Source of the DNA: Hyalella azteca
Lineage: Eukaryota > Arthropoda > Malacostraca > Amphipoda > Hyalellidae
Reading direction: 5' to 3'
Length of the DNA: 64,000 nt
NCBI RefSeq assembly: GCF_000764305.2
Contig: NW_025934689.1
Coordinates: 1 to 64,000, forward strand
Below the pieces are notes generated by a model. That model was not told the origin of the DNA. It made no database searches and worked only from the letters and a program-made list of their open reading frames with translations. Both the position numbers and the translations under genes were made by a program. Positions within the stretch are counted from its first letter, which is position 1; the number at the start of each line of letters is the position of its first letter. This document shows positions 1 to 12,600 of the stretch, one piece after another.

Positions 1-1036
1 TGAATCAAGCTTGGTCTGAGATGCCTGCTGAATAATTCAAGCCTATCGAATGCGCAAGGCAAAGTTTTGAAGTAGAAAGGCATTACTCTTGCCTACGTTA
101 ATCCCAGAAAGTTTGCACTTCTTTTAACAGGTCAGCCTTCTATTTAGTGCACACAGTTCACGTGCAAAATTTGAAATGAAGAAAAAAAATTTTTAATTTA
201 TACTTTTATTTCTCAGAATTAACATCACTAGAAGTTTTTGGTCAATTTGAACATAAATTCTTCACCTTAAAAATTAAGCAACTGAATTTGAAAGTAAAAA
301 TTCCAAAGCCCTTGTTGGCGACGATTTCAGATCCTACTAAATTAATGATCGAATAAGCGATAAGATTTGAAAAAATTTTGCAAGGAAATTTTTCCGTTAA
401 TTGCGCACAATAAAAAATGAGTCGTGATTAGCCGGCCCTTATCTTTTTTTTGTCATTACGGAAAAATTAATGTATTAATTAGTTATCAATACAAACAAAT
501 TACATCTAAACGACAAATAATCATTGTACGTCGCAGGGCCTCCATACTTATCTCGACTGCGTTTCAGTGAACACATTATTTACTAAATGAGGAATATATT
601 AAAAATATCTCGCAAAAAGCTCCCAATTAGCATGTTTCCAATTAAGAAATGACCTGCCAGAACTCCTAGTCTTTCCCTTTAGAGTGCCGTCGTGGAGATT
701 TTGTTGAATTATCTAGTAAAAAATGTACAAGGCAATCATATTGGATGGTCTATGATCGTGCTACTAGCCCTAGTCTCTCATTCTGTCTCATGTACGTGTT
801 CCAGATTGTTGTGGGGTGAAATTGCTCAGCAATCTTAGTGCCATCAGCGAGCAATGATTGTCATCACGCGATATTCGAAATTCTGAAGCAATCCCACAGG
901 AAAATTTATTTACCGAAATTAAAATCTGGCATTATTACATTCAGAACAGAGCTAGTTGTGATTAATGGATGTATTTTTATGATAAAAAATAGTTTAAAAA
1001 TTTTTAGTATATTTCTTTTGATCGCATTGTGCTCAT
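1..1036. other. Upstream non-coding sequence
   Basis: AT-rich sequence with no open frame resembling a protein I know and no tandem array. It lies before a possible first exon of the receptor gene at 1098. Confidence 0.5.
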
Positions 1037-1043
1037 TATAAAA
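1037..1043 (+). promoter_or_regulatory. Candidate TATA box
   Basis: TATAAAA lies about 60 bases before the candidate signal-peptide ATG at 1098, which would allow a start near 1067-1072 and a short 5' UTR. TATA-like strings are frequent in DNA this AT-rich, so only the position relative to the candidate exon supports it. Confidence 0.2.
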
Positions 1044-1097
1044 GTTATTCTATGCTATTTTATTTTACTATTGATTCATCAATCCATATACTAATTT

Positions 1098-1143
1098 ATG
1101 AAGTTCACTCTGTTTGTTTTGATGGCTTATACCAGTGGCGCAA
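1098..1143 (+). CDS. Candidate first coding exon (signal peptide) of the Side-like receptor
   Basis: The ATG at 1098 opens a 15-residue stretch, MKFTLFVLMAYTSGA, with a lysine, a hydrophobic core and a small-residue end, as in a short secretion signal. An in-frame TAA sits two codons upstream (1092-1094). The frame reaches a GTAAAA donor at 1144 after one base of the next codon (phase 1), which is the phase that exon E1 at 9548 needs, and the join gives ...SGA-R-EMLFVEQRVGD. The receptor otherwise has no signal peptide in the window. Against it: the intron would be 8.4 kb, the signal is short, base -3 is T, and any hydrophobic ATG stretch has a one in three chance of matching phase. The true first exon may lie outside the window. 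Confidence 0.35.
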
Positions 1144-2584
1144 GTAAAAAATCATTTTAATTCATAAATTATATAATAAACACTTATCAGGGCCGAATTC
1201 TTCGGCTGAATTATTACTTCAACATTTTTAGTTAGTGCGTAGGTACATCTAAATAAGCACACGAATTTATCCGCAAGATCTGAACACCGAAGACAGCGTT
1301 GCAAATTAAAAACAATTTATTAACGTTTTTTTTATTTAAGGCCTCTAAGCCCCTGAATGAATTCACTGGGCGAATATTTTTCCCTTTACAAACACAGAGA
1401 AATGTCTCCCTTGATTTAGTAGAAGCGTCATGAGATCTTTAACTAAATTGCCCATAAATTCCTTGTTTTCTTTAGGAGGCTTGAGCATCCCTGAATGGGG
1501 TTGGTGAATGATGCCCATGCAGGCGAGAAAACCTTTGTTTTCTGCTTGCACCATTTCTATTATGCAAATTTTTAACTGAAGTCTCTAAATCTCACTAAAT
1601 TACTTACTGTTGTCAGTATGTTATGCATAAAAGCACGATTTGTTGTTAATGTACAACCGTATCACCAATGTGATATTCGACGCTAAGTGGAGATTTATTG
1701 AAAAATGATTATATAAGGCGAGAAATTTTTGTTTTCATTTTTCTTTTTATATGACTTTAGTTTCAAAATTCTACTAAAACAACGACACTTCCAGTTAAAA
1801 ACTGTTATTTTCAAAACATTCCTGTATCTTAACTTTGAAATGTCAGAAGTGTCTCGCATACTTTCAAAAATCCCCGAATTGCCAAAAAAATTCTTTTGAA
1901 TTTTTATTCACGTTGCACGGCTGAATGACTTTATTGAAAACGGGAGCGCAATAATGCATAGGTGGCCAGAGCTGCCTTGGCCCCTGTACAAGTGGTGCCA
2001 ACGCAGCAATGTATCACTGGTGCAATATTGGCCCACCGCAGACTACAGGCATAGCTTCTAGGTCATTTTCTGGGACCCAATACATGGAATGACTCATACT
2101 ATAATAGTTATATTATTTACTTATATCCATAGAAAAGTTAATTGTTTGTTGAATAAAGTATTTTCTGGAGAGTACGAAATATTGACTCACCGATATGTTG
2201 AGAAAATTTAGTGGATGAATATTTTTCCGTGGTTATTCATTAAATGGAATTGATACTTTTCAAATAAGTGTAAAGGAATTATTTAAAATATTCATTGAAA
2301 AAAAATACAAATTTATAATTCCAAAACTAAATTCATAAGCGAGTAGTTTCATTTTATCATAAATGTTGATTGAAGAAGCAAACTATGATCAATTTGTTCC
2401 GTATCACCCGGATGTTAGCCAGCGATTGAGGGCCATTGTGTCGTGACCGCGACGAGATGGATTGCCAATTCCAGCAAGCTGAGCGAAAGTAATCCAGAGG
2501 GACAAAACTTGATATTTGATGTCATCCCTCTGGAATATGGAGGCTTCGTCGTGCCTTCGTTAACTTGAATGCCAGCAAGAACGA

Positions 2585-2870
2585 GATCTTCACGCCTTGT
2601 CGCTATTTAATTTTTCTCTGACGTTTAGAACATCTTGATTATTCTCTTTCCTGTTAGTATTTTTTTCTATTATTGATGGTTTTTTCATCTTGATTATTCT
2701 ATTAGTTATTATTATTTAATTTTCCTCTTTTTAATTTTTCTATATTTAATTTTCCTCTTGTTGATGACTATCATATCTTCATTTTTCTCTTCTTTGTTAC
2801 TATATTATTTTTCTTTATTTATTTTTCTCATGCCTTGTTAATATTTAATTTTCTCTTATACAATGACGCA
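2585..2870. repeat. Degenerate T-rich tandem repeat
   Basis: Loose repeats of a unit like ATTTAATTTTTCTCTT, often followed by GTTGATGACTAT-like sequence. No coding potential. Confidence 0.55.
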
Positions 2871-5800
2871 GATCAGGCCTCGACACTCGTGATCTGATCG
2901 ATTATCCAACTTTCTTGTGCGTACTCGACTTGCCGCCTTCAGCTATAGTTTTTAAACAATTTTTGACCTATAATTCCATTTATTTATTCTATTCTATTTG
3001 ATGGCTTTTGTATCCTCTTTCTTCTTTTAGTATTAGTATCAAAGCTCAGTATCAATTATGCGGTCAACGTTATCCATTTATTTCTTCTTAACGGTAGGAG
3101 ATTTTCAGGTTGTTCTCATTATTTTATCAATTTTCAAACAAGATTTTTTTCACTTACAATATTATTTGTGTTCAATGCTATTGTTCTCCTCTGTGCTGAA
3201 CCTCATATTTTTTATCGTCGCTTCCCTGGGGTCATCGACTATTGATTTGTAATGTGTATTGAAACAAGTGACAATGTTAAGTTTGGCGTTGAATTAAATT
3301 CTCTAGGTTTTATAAAACTAAAATAAACTCGCAAGCTCCAGCAATATTAGGCAGCCAAAATTCTTTGACATATTTCTGCATATGTGTATCACATGATGGA
3401 AAACTTATCTAAAGTTATTCCAAAAAGTTTTCAAAATATGAAAATTAATCAGACGGATAAATTTTTTTTAATATACAAACGTTTCTCGACATGTGAAGCA
3501 AATATTATTCCTAAAGCTATAAAATATTTCTTTGACGAAGTTTCAGTTATATTGATTATATATGCGTGAAATTTTATATTGATTCAGTCTTAAAAAAAGG
3601 AGATGTAAATGTTGTATACAATTTTCAAATGTATAACAACGTATACCAAATATTAAATACCAATGATTTTTACTCAAAATTAAGTATTGCAGCTTATGGC
3701 GCTCATAGTCGTGAGATAAATAGCCATCAGCATAGTACAGATAAAATATTTATAATTTTTTAATGGGCAGCTGGGTTTTAGTAAAGTTGTGTGATGCAGC
3801 CAATTATCTGAATGATAGAATATTTTCTAATATATTAATAAGTATATAACCATTATAATTATAAGATTTTCTATTATTTATAATCAAAATTGCCCTGGCG
3901 TTATTATTGTAACTGAATAGATAGATTAATCACCCCGCTTATGAATCACACTCATCAACAGTAAATTTCAGGAAATAATAAAATTATATATGCAAATATA
4001 TTTGCTGTTCTAAACGAGGGCGTAAAATTTTCATTCTCCGACCCAAAGACCTACAAGTTGGCAAAAAAAAAATGCTCTATTGTTTTAAGGAAGCTGCTCT
4101 TAATTAGAAATTAAGGGTGTATAGGGCATATCATTTAAAAACCATTAGGGTATTGAGAAAAAACATAAGGACGTAATTAAATTTTCTTGTCAAGTGCGTG
4201 AGTGGCGAGCTAGTGCGTGCTGTTAAAACTACGTACTGCAGAAAACTTTATTACTTTAAATGAGGTATTACCTGCTCGCTTTTAGACTTCAAAAAGGAAA
4301 CTTTGCTTCCTCATTCATTATTTTTTTTTATAATTCATTCGTCAATAAAGTTATTATATACAGTTTCTTATGATTCATGATTCACGTCGAGTGTGAAATT
4401 ATAAAATATACAGTCGGAGTATCTAAATTTAAATAGAAATAAAAATTATCATAGCGTTTTAAAAAAATCTTTCACTGTGTTGTCGATTTAATTGTTGCTT
4501 TTTCTGTACGCTAATGCTTCCATTTTACAGATTTTTAGTGTTTTAATGTTTTTTTTTCTCTAACATTCTCAGATAAGATCTTATATCCTAAGTATGTCCA
4601 TATTCGACCAACAATTATTCGTAAAATATAAGTTTTCTGCACATAACATTACTGTGAAGGCAGCAGAGAATTTGCATCTTTAAAAAAATAAAAAAAGTCT
4701 CTCAGTTTCTCCGCTTAGGTGAGAATTTTTTACGCATTCAAAAATAGATGGCGTTAATAATGAAAAATAGTTACTTCAAGAAGGTAAAAAATAAGTAACG
4801 GACATTATCTTTATATATAATTGAATGATTTTCTGTAAATTTGTATTTATAATTTTCACGAGCGAACAACGAAACTTGTATAAAAATTTAAGCAAACTTT
4901 CAATAAATGAGGAACACGAGTCTTTAAATTGGAACTTCAGTAAATTGAAGTTTATCGACTCTGCACTCCTCAGTTTACCCTAATGTATTATTTGAGCAAT
5001 CAACAGCTGCTGTTATCTATCCTTAGTATATAATAATGCATGTATAAGTGTGAATTATTATAGCCACTCAATGAAGATAAGCGATCATTTAGTATCCATT
5101 AATTTTACTCATAGCGCTCATTTCTCCAGTTACATCGGTACAATTACTCCAAAAAATTTGTTCATAACTAAGTTCATAATAGTGTGCTTGACGCTCACTA
5201 TGATCACCTATGCAAAACTAATCATCCAGCGCACAACTTTAATCGCACAGAACAAAACAGCAACGCGGCTTTGTGCCTGCCATGCGAACTTTAATTGTTG
5301 ACAATTGTATTGAGATGGGACCGCTCTAATTGGAAGGTTGAATCTGATTCAGACGTTTGGAGTGGCAGAATCATGATTAAACTTGACGACCATTGAATTA
5401 ATAATCAAGTAATTACTGTGCACTATCCTTATGCCCGCTAGTAATGAGAGATTTTAAATGGAAGATGCCTGTACGTGTAAGATGGTTACTATGCCTTACT
5501 TCTGTCAAATAAAATAATATAATGATAATAAATGATAATAATATAATCGAAATCAAACAGTAGAAGCTACTAATTTCAAACTGGTCAAACGCTCAGCATT
5601 ACGATGAAAACGAATAATATAAATTGGAGAATTTCGAACGAGCATTGGCTGAACACTTATGAACTCAAAAAAATAATAGTCACTGAATCAACTTTGATGT
5701 TTTAATGCCTAAAATTTGATGGCTTCGGAAATTTTGTAATACGGGAAAATATATTGAGATGATAGCATATATTTAGCAGAGTTTCTCTATTCTACTTAAT

Positions 5801-6774
5801 AAGACTTCAATTTGCTGCCGATTTTAACAAGAGGCCTTAATACATGGGACAAAATCTGATGATGATCTTAGTCATGGGGCAAAATCTAAGATTCGTTTCA
5901 ACGTTGGTGGAAAATATGTCTGCTTAGTATCGGTATCTTGCATACAATGCTGTTCCATTGTATATGCGGTGCCGCAACGTGTCGCGCTTAAGATAGTTTA
6001 TCACATTGCGTGTAAGCCGGAGCAGTTTAACTCAAACTAGTTCTTCACTCGAAAGCAGTACCCACTAGTTCATGAATTAAAAGTATGACATTCAAAAGCA
6101 TATAAGGATGTCGCTAAGCGGGAATTGAGAAAGGCGATCCAAGAAGTCACGAATATATGTTTATCCTGGGAGCTGTTTGTGGGTATAAATTCAACGACTA
6201 AAAACGATTTGAGTTTTGGATTTTTGTCAAGTCATGATATTAATAATCTCAATCTAATAAATATTGATCGTCATGGCTTTACTTCTGCGGCCAGAATCAA
6301 CCGCAAACTTAAATTTTAAAGCTTGTATCTGTTTTGAAATCCTTTCATTTTTGTGCATTGTAGTTTTTGTAATTACATTGTTTTGTATTTGGCCTTTGAA
6401 ATGACTGCACAAGGTTTCTTAGCTACATCTTAATTTTGAAACGAATAGTCAGCCAAGTCTGACAATAAATTAAAATTCTGTGCATTAAATTATTAATTAC
6501 ACGTAAATGAATTCTACGTACGTATTATTGTATAGAACAGCGCGGAACATAAGCAGGTGCGCCCAGGGTCCGCTAGACTTTGAGTAAGTGAATTGCCACG
6601 CTGTAATGGAGCTTATCTTGCGGACACGCCCGTGCTCGTGTCTCGTGTATGCAAGAGACAACGTTCTTATATCGGCCTTATAATATGTCGAAGCAGGGAA
6701 AATAGAGGTGATGGAGATGTGGGCGAGTAATAGAGAGGCGGCCTAAACGCCGAACTTTCCTCATCACGGAAAAA

Positions 6775-6955
6775 ATATGTATAGTATGGGAAATTATGTT
6801 CGTTATGGGAAAATATGTAAAGTAAGAGAAATATGCATAAAATGAGAAAATATTTGTGGTAGGAGAAAATGTATATGCGAGAGAAAATATATATAGTATG
6901 GGAAATTATGTATAGGATGGGGAAATATGTATAATAGGAGAAATTATGTTGACAG
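6775..6955. repeat. Minisatellite, about 20-22-bp unit
   Basis: Tandem imperfect copies of a unit like GTATGGGAAATTATGTATA, eight or so. The long minus-strand open frame over it (6667-7038, rich in Tyr, Phe and Ile) is a by-product of the repeat. Confidence 0.75.
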
Positions 6956-7389
6956 GTGAGCATACGCAAAGCAGTATCTTCAGAAGCAATTTGGTGGGTA
7001 ATTGATCGTAATTTAATTTCATTCCTTGGCAATGACAATAAATTTTTAGGGATTATTTAAACTTTGCTTTGTTACAGAATTTCATCAGTTAGATCAAATG
7101 AAATAAACTTCACGCATTAAACACTTCCTGGAGCACCTAAATATGTCCTTAACAAATTAAGTTCTTACACAGTAGCAATTAAATCTTGCATGCAAGACGG
7201 AAATAAACAAAACGGAAATAATATACGTTTAAAAATTACTTTTTAAAGACAACACTTCCAAAGAATCCAGTATCTCCAATCTTACAGATGTACAATGAAT
7301 TTCTCATCTAATTTTCGAAAATTAAAAAAAATACCTTTTCAATTTTTTAAATATATATAAAATTTTTTTAATATATACATTTTTTTCAA

Positions 7390-7715
7390 AATTATGTATT
7401 CTGTCAATTGATTCGTGTATTGCTTCTGATTTCACACCAGTGTGCAAAATTTCAGATCAATTAGACAGGTAAAAGTGTGTCAAATATCAGTTATAAGATT
7501 TGTAGCTGACGAAATTATTTTTTCAGTTTTTTTAATATTGAAAAAAAAAAATTTTTTAATTTCTAAAATCATTTATTTTGACATTTGATTCATGCATTGT
7601 CTCCAACTTTACACAAGTTGGCAAAATTTCAGATCGATAGGATAAGTAGAAGTGTATTAAATTTTGATTACAAGATTTGTAGCAGACAGACAGACAAACA
7701 GACAGACAAACAAGA
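7390..7715. repeat. Two diverged copies of a dispersed repeat ending in a CAGA microsatellite
   Basis: The stretches at about 7390-7512 and 7570-7690 align with each other: both have a conserved GCAAAATTTCAGATC core and end near AAGATTTGTAGC. The second runs into (CAGA)n/(CAAA)n at 7683-7713. Looks like a non-autonomous dispersed element; no terminal repeat defined. Confidence 0.5.
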
Positions 7716-9547
7716 AGTGAAGTTAAAGAGAAGTGTTGTAAAAATTACACTAATGTATATTCCATATACGCAAAGGATTCCTGTGCGGTCCTCGCAGGAT
7801 TTTCCGAGCCCAAACTTTATAGCAGCAAAAAGCTCATCATCGTAATGACCGAGCTAATAACCGCCATCTGTAGGCGTGCCGAGAATGAGTTCTCTTCTAC
7901 TGAAGCCAATTATTTTTTAGCATGCAAAGGCCTTAACAAGTTATTTCAAGGGTGGCGAAACGCATTACTCCTCGGTGATTATGAAAATTACACCCAGCGT
8001 GTGAACAACTTTGCGTTGCATGTGAACTTTTGGATATTTCTTGAGTACTTCAATGGTCGTGTGATGGTCGTTGAGTTTTTTAGCATTTTGCGTTGGGTAG
8101 ATATAAGTTATTAATACTGTTGAAGTACCTCTGGTTGTGATCATTTGAGTTAGTATTATGAATTTTACGTAGAATTTAAATTCTTTGTACTACTGTGAGT
8201 CCAATTAGTTTAGACGATAGTTCTGCATTTTCTGGCTAATATAAGTTATTATTATTGGCGTAATTTATGGAATCGCTCTTGATTTAAAACTACTTGGTTC
8301 ACTGCACGCATTGCGCAATCGGTCCATCAATTCAAATCCCGCCATTCAATTCAACGAAGTTAATTATTTTCTTCATGCTAATGCATTCGGCAATTTGTAA
8401 GATTTAATTTGATTCATTTTGCTACTCGTCAATTTATTACAACAAATTTTTTTAAAGCGGATCATTTGTCCTCTTTTTTTTTATCTGTACACCAAAATTT
8501 GCTTTCACTAGCGTATTTGTAAATTTATATTGCAGCTATGCTTTTTTATTGATGCAATGTACCACAAATGGTGAATTAACTATATTATAATTAAAACTTA
8601 ATTGTATGATTCGTTAGCAAGCACTTTGACACTATTTCAATAACGTAGATACTGTAAAATAATTATTCTAAGAGCAACAAGCGAAAGCGCGACGTTACAG
8701 TTCAGGTGATACTCATAGAATTATCATCAGATCAATTAATCAGTAAAAATTTTGTGAGAGGTATTTTAGTGAGATTTTATTGCATGGTAAATTATCATTA
8801 AATATTTGCCGGAAGCTAAAACTAAATACATTCGGTTAATTCTATTCAAAAACATGAAATCCATTATTCCTGTTCAATCCATCAATTTGTTCACAGATTT
8901 CGGATTGCGAATAGCTAATCATTATGAGAGTTATAGAGCTTCCATTATTCGTCTGTTCACTTTTTGATCTCAATAATATCACCATTAAATAATATAGTCT
9001 GCAATGTTGCCTTGTTAGAAAAAGCTTAAAAAATGTTCTGAAATGTGCAACACGATTCCTTTCGTCACGTTTATTTGCATATTGAAATAAAATCGTTTTG
9101 CGCCACGGCTTTTGTTGAGGCAATAATTAAAAATGTTCTGAATTGATCAAAACTTTAGACAATTCCCATATTTTTGTTTCTTGACACTTGAAATTTGAAT
9201 AAATAAACAGTACAAACTTATTGCCTACATTATGCATTTGCTTCATAATTAGGCTCTGACATTTAAGGGATAAATCATGTAAGCCGTAAAGGTTTCAAAA
9301 TAATTAGCATTTTAAAATTTTAAATTTATAAATAAGCGTGTGCACCATTTTGGAACGGGAAAAATCTTTGCATCGCACAGAGCCTTGACGCGAATCGATT
9401 CAAATACGAGAAATTCTTCGTTTGATTCACATGCAAATGTGGTTAAAAATTCTTTCATCTCACTATGTCAAATATTTCCGGCAGAGATGCTGTTCAAGGC
9501 AAACGTAGTTTGGAAGAATGTCATCACCTTGCGTCTAATTTTTTCAG

Positions 9548-9677
9548 GAGAAATGTTGTTCGTGGAACAAAGAGTGGGTGACTCATTACGACTGCCGTGT
9601 GACGTCATACCTCCGCTGGGGGACGCCGTGGCGGTCATCCTGTGGTACAGAGACAAAACTCCCACAGCGATTTATAC
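9548..9677 (+). CDS. Exon E1: first half of Ig1
   Basis: Acceptor TTTTTTCAG, donor GTGCGT. It reads EMLFVEQRVGDSLRLPCDV... then ILWYRDKTPTAIYT, the A-to-C' strands of a V-type Ig domain with the first cysteine and the core tryptophan. ILWYRD plus IYxYD across the next junction is a Side-family signature. Enters in phase 1 (two bases complete a codon) and leaves two bases into a codon, joined by E2 as IYT-YDAR. Confidence 0.9.
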
Positions 9678-12600
9678 GTGCGTATTTCAGGACCTAATTC
9701 AGTCCTTTTTGTTTGTACAACGAAAAATCGTACTTAGTCAATAATTCTGATATAGCTATGGGTAACGAATGCATATATTTGTGACGAATTATTTAATTAC
9801 CATGTGAACAATTCTGTGAATAATTAATTTATGATGACAATTACACAGAAGTTAACTATTAACATTGGCAAAAATTTTGTCAAAGAATACTGACTAAACT
9901 CGTGACTACAATTTTTAGGGTAATAAAAATAAAATGTGAAGTAAATTTATAATGAACCGCATAAAATTGACTGCATATAAAGCTCATGGAAAGTTGTCAA
10001 GTTTTGGTATTCTTGAGCCTACGACTGGGTGTTGGTTTTTGTTCATGAATGCAAACTGCTTTATTTAGTGATATATTATATTAATTATCAAGAAATTTCC
10101 GAGAAAATGCTCCTACTGACAATGCATTAATCGCTTCCTAACAATCGTTTAAAATTTAAACGGCTTTCATCACACCTTTCATATTATTTTCAGATGGATA
10201 TTCTTATTGAAATAGAGCTAAAACATTATTACAATTTTATTTGTAATGGCTTACTTGCTTCTACAAAAAAAATTAGTGCTGCTGCTCATAAAAAAGTCTT
10301 CCGCCTCAATTGGCCAATTTCTCAGGTCATAGCAACCTTCTCAGCTCACTGAAAATCATTCCGGTCGCTGATAATTTCGGCAATTTATGACAAGACTCTT
10401 CTTGCTATGGCATCTATAATGAACCCCTCAGGTACGATGCTCGAAATGAATCGCTGGGGTTCCAGCAACACACACCTCGGGGTCCAGACCTCGCTTCCAG
10501 AGCCTCTTTTTACCACAAGCCTCCAGCTGCGTTAACCATTACTGGAGCTCTGCCTGAAGACTCTGGAATATATCAGTGCCGCGTTGACTTCACTCAGGCT
10601 CCGTCCAGGACAACAAAAATTCAGGTACAGCAGTGGGAAAGTTATGGAATTAAAAAATTTACAAATTAACTTTAGAGTATAACGTTTACCTTTGACCGGT
10701 TAAATTCAATAGTGAAGATCCATTTAGCGAATAAAGCGGTAATGGAGAACATATTAAATATTTTATTTGAGCAAACCAAAAATCAAAGAGCATTTTTGAG
10801 CTCTGCAGAATATCATGTTATGTGACACGTTGAATACAGTTCCTTTTTAGTAATCATAGAAGGATAAAGCGGTCACAAAAATTGAGGAAACATGAGTAGT
10901 GCTTTTATGTATCATATTTTTATATAAATGGTCTTAAAAAATTGTACGTCAGAAGAAAACTAAAACTCCGAAATAAAATTAGAGAGTTTAAAAAAATTAT
11001 ATGGTCAAAAGAATGTTGGAAGATGTGAAAAAAACTAAAAGAATACGTAAATTAATTAAGTAATCCTAGACGTTATGTTCATGGTTGAATTAATTTTAAT
11101 TCAACCATGGTTATATTGTTCCTTTAAGGCTGTGGTGGTGACGGAGATCAAGGACATAGAGGTGGTGCGGGCCAGCCCGCCCGTGGGCAGCACGAGTCCC
11201 TCTCTGATGGACCGCACGGTGGAGGCCTCACTCCACCAGCCTCTGAGGCTCATATGCCGCACCGCCGGGGGTGAGAAAATATATATTTATTTGTCTAAAA
11301 ATATTTATTTATGTTGTTTATTTTACTTTTAAAGTCTGTATTATTTCAACTGAATTGCCGCACCGCTGGCGGTGAGTAAATATATATTTATTTGTTTAAA
11401 AATATTTATTTATGTTGCTTATTTTACTTTTAAAGTCTGTATTATTTCAACTGAATTGCCGCACCGCCGGGGGTGAGTTAATATATATTTATTTGTTTAA
11501 AAATATTTATTTATGTTGCTAGCTCTACTTTAATATTTATTTATGTTGCTAGCTCTACTTTAAGGCATAATTTAAAATGATGTTTAAATTAATAATTTAG
11601 ATCGTCAATTTGACATTTGAAGCAAGTGCAGAGGGACGTTTTCTCCATCTTAATAAACTTGAAACTTCACTTTGAACAAACTGCATGATAAGTGTACGGT
11701 NNNNNNNNNNNNNNNNNNNNNNNNNNNNNNNNNNNNNNNNNNNNNNNNNNNNNNNNNNNNNNNNNNNNNNNNNNNNNNNNNNNNNNNNNNNNNNNNNNNN
11801 NNNNNNNNNNNNNNNNNNNNNNNNNNNNNNNNNNNNNNNNNNNNNNNNNNNNNNNNNNNNNNNNNNNNNNNNNNNNNNNNNNNNNNNNNNNNNNNNNNNN
11901 NNNNNNNNNNNNNNNNNNNNNNNNNNNNNNNNNNNNNNNNNNNNNNNNNNNNNNNNNNNNNNNNNNNNNNNNNNNNNNNNNNNNNNNNNNNNNCAAAAAT
12001 AAGTGAGATTCTCTCCCAACAAAGGTCCGCCTTCATCAGTGGATTTGGTTGATTTTCCTGAGGCCTTCACGTCAGGGGAACCTCATCCTCTGAGTTGCCG
12101 TGTGTACGGGTCGAGGCCACGCCCTAGACTGGAGTGGTCGCTTACCAAACCTGACAGCCCAGCCATGAAGCTCAGCACTCAGGTATTATTAAACATTAAT
12201 ATTGGATATTTTATCTATTTTCAGATGAAGCTCAGCACCCAGGTATTATTAAACATTATTATTGGATATTTTATCTATTTTCAGATGAAGCTCAGCACCC
12301 AGGTATTATTAAACATTAATATTGGATATTTTCTCTATTTTCTGAACTCTAACGACCCTTGTCGTGTCTAGAAAGGCAATGAAGTCTCAATAGCTGTAAT
12401 TGAGTTCAGAGCGTTAACGACATTTTTTATTTGTTAGCTTACTATGTTCACGTCATTGTAATACATAGGTAACAATTTTCAAACGCTTTTTGAAGTTAAA
12501 AGCCAGCGAACACTTGATGAAATATAAAAAATTGTGAAAGTTTTACGTACTCGAATGAGTTGACTCGATGACCTGAGGTCATAAGGGCAGGTATCTCAAA

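Larger units (their letters stand above)
1144..9547 (+). other. Long non-coding stretch (first intron if the 1098 exon is real)
   Basis: No recognisable exon. The open frames here are short and AT-driven. It contains a T-rich degenerate array (2585-2870), a minisatellite (6775-6955) and a pair of diverged dispersed-repeat copies (7390-7715). It ends in a good pyrimidine tract and TTTTTTCAG before E1. Confidence 0.5.

Noticed and set aside
838..1041. Hydrophobic end MIKNSLKIFSIFLLIALCSL as a signal-peptide exon
   Set aside because: It runs into a stop at once with no convincing GT donor in the needed phase; the 1098 candidate fits better.
6667..7038. 123-residue minus-strand open frame
   Set aside because: Read from the 20-22-bp minisatellite at 6775-6955; Tyr/Phe/Ile-rich with no domain.
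11597..12070. Open frames across the N run
   Set aside because: Created by undefined bases; only the Ig3 exon part after 12003 is real.
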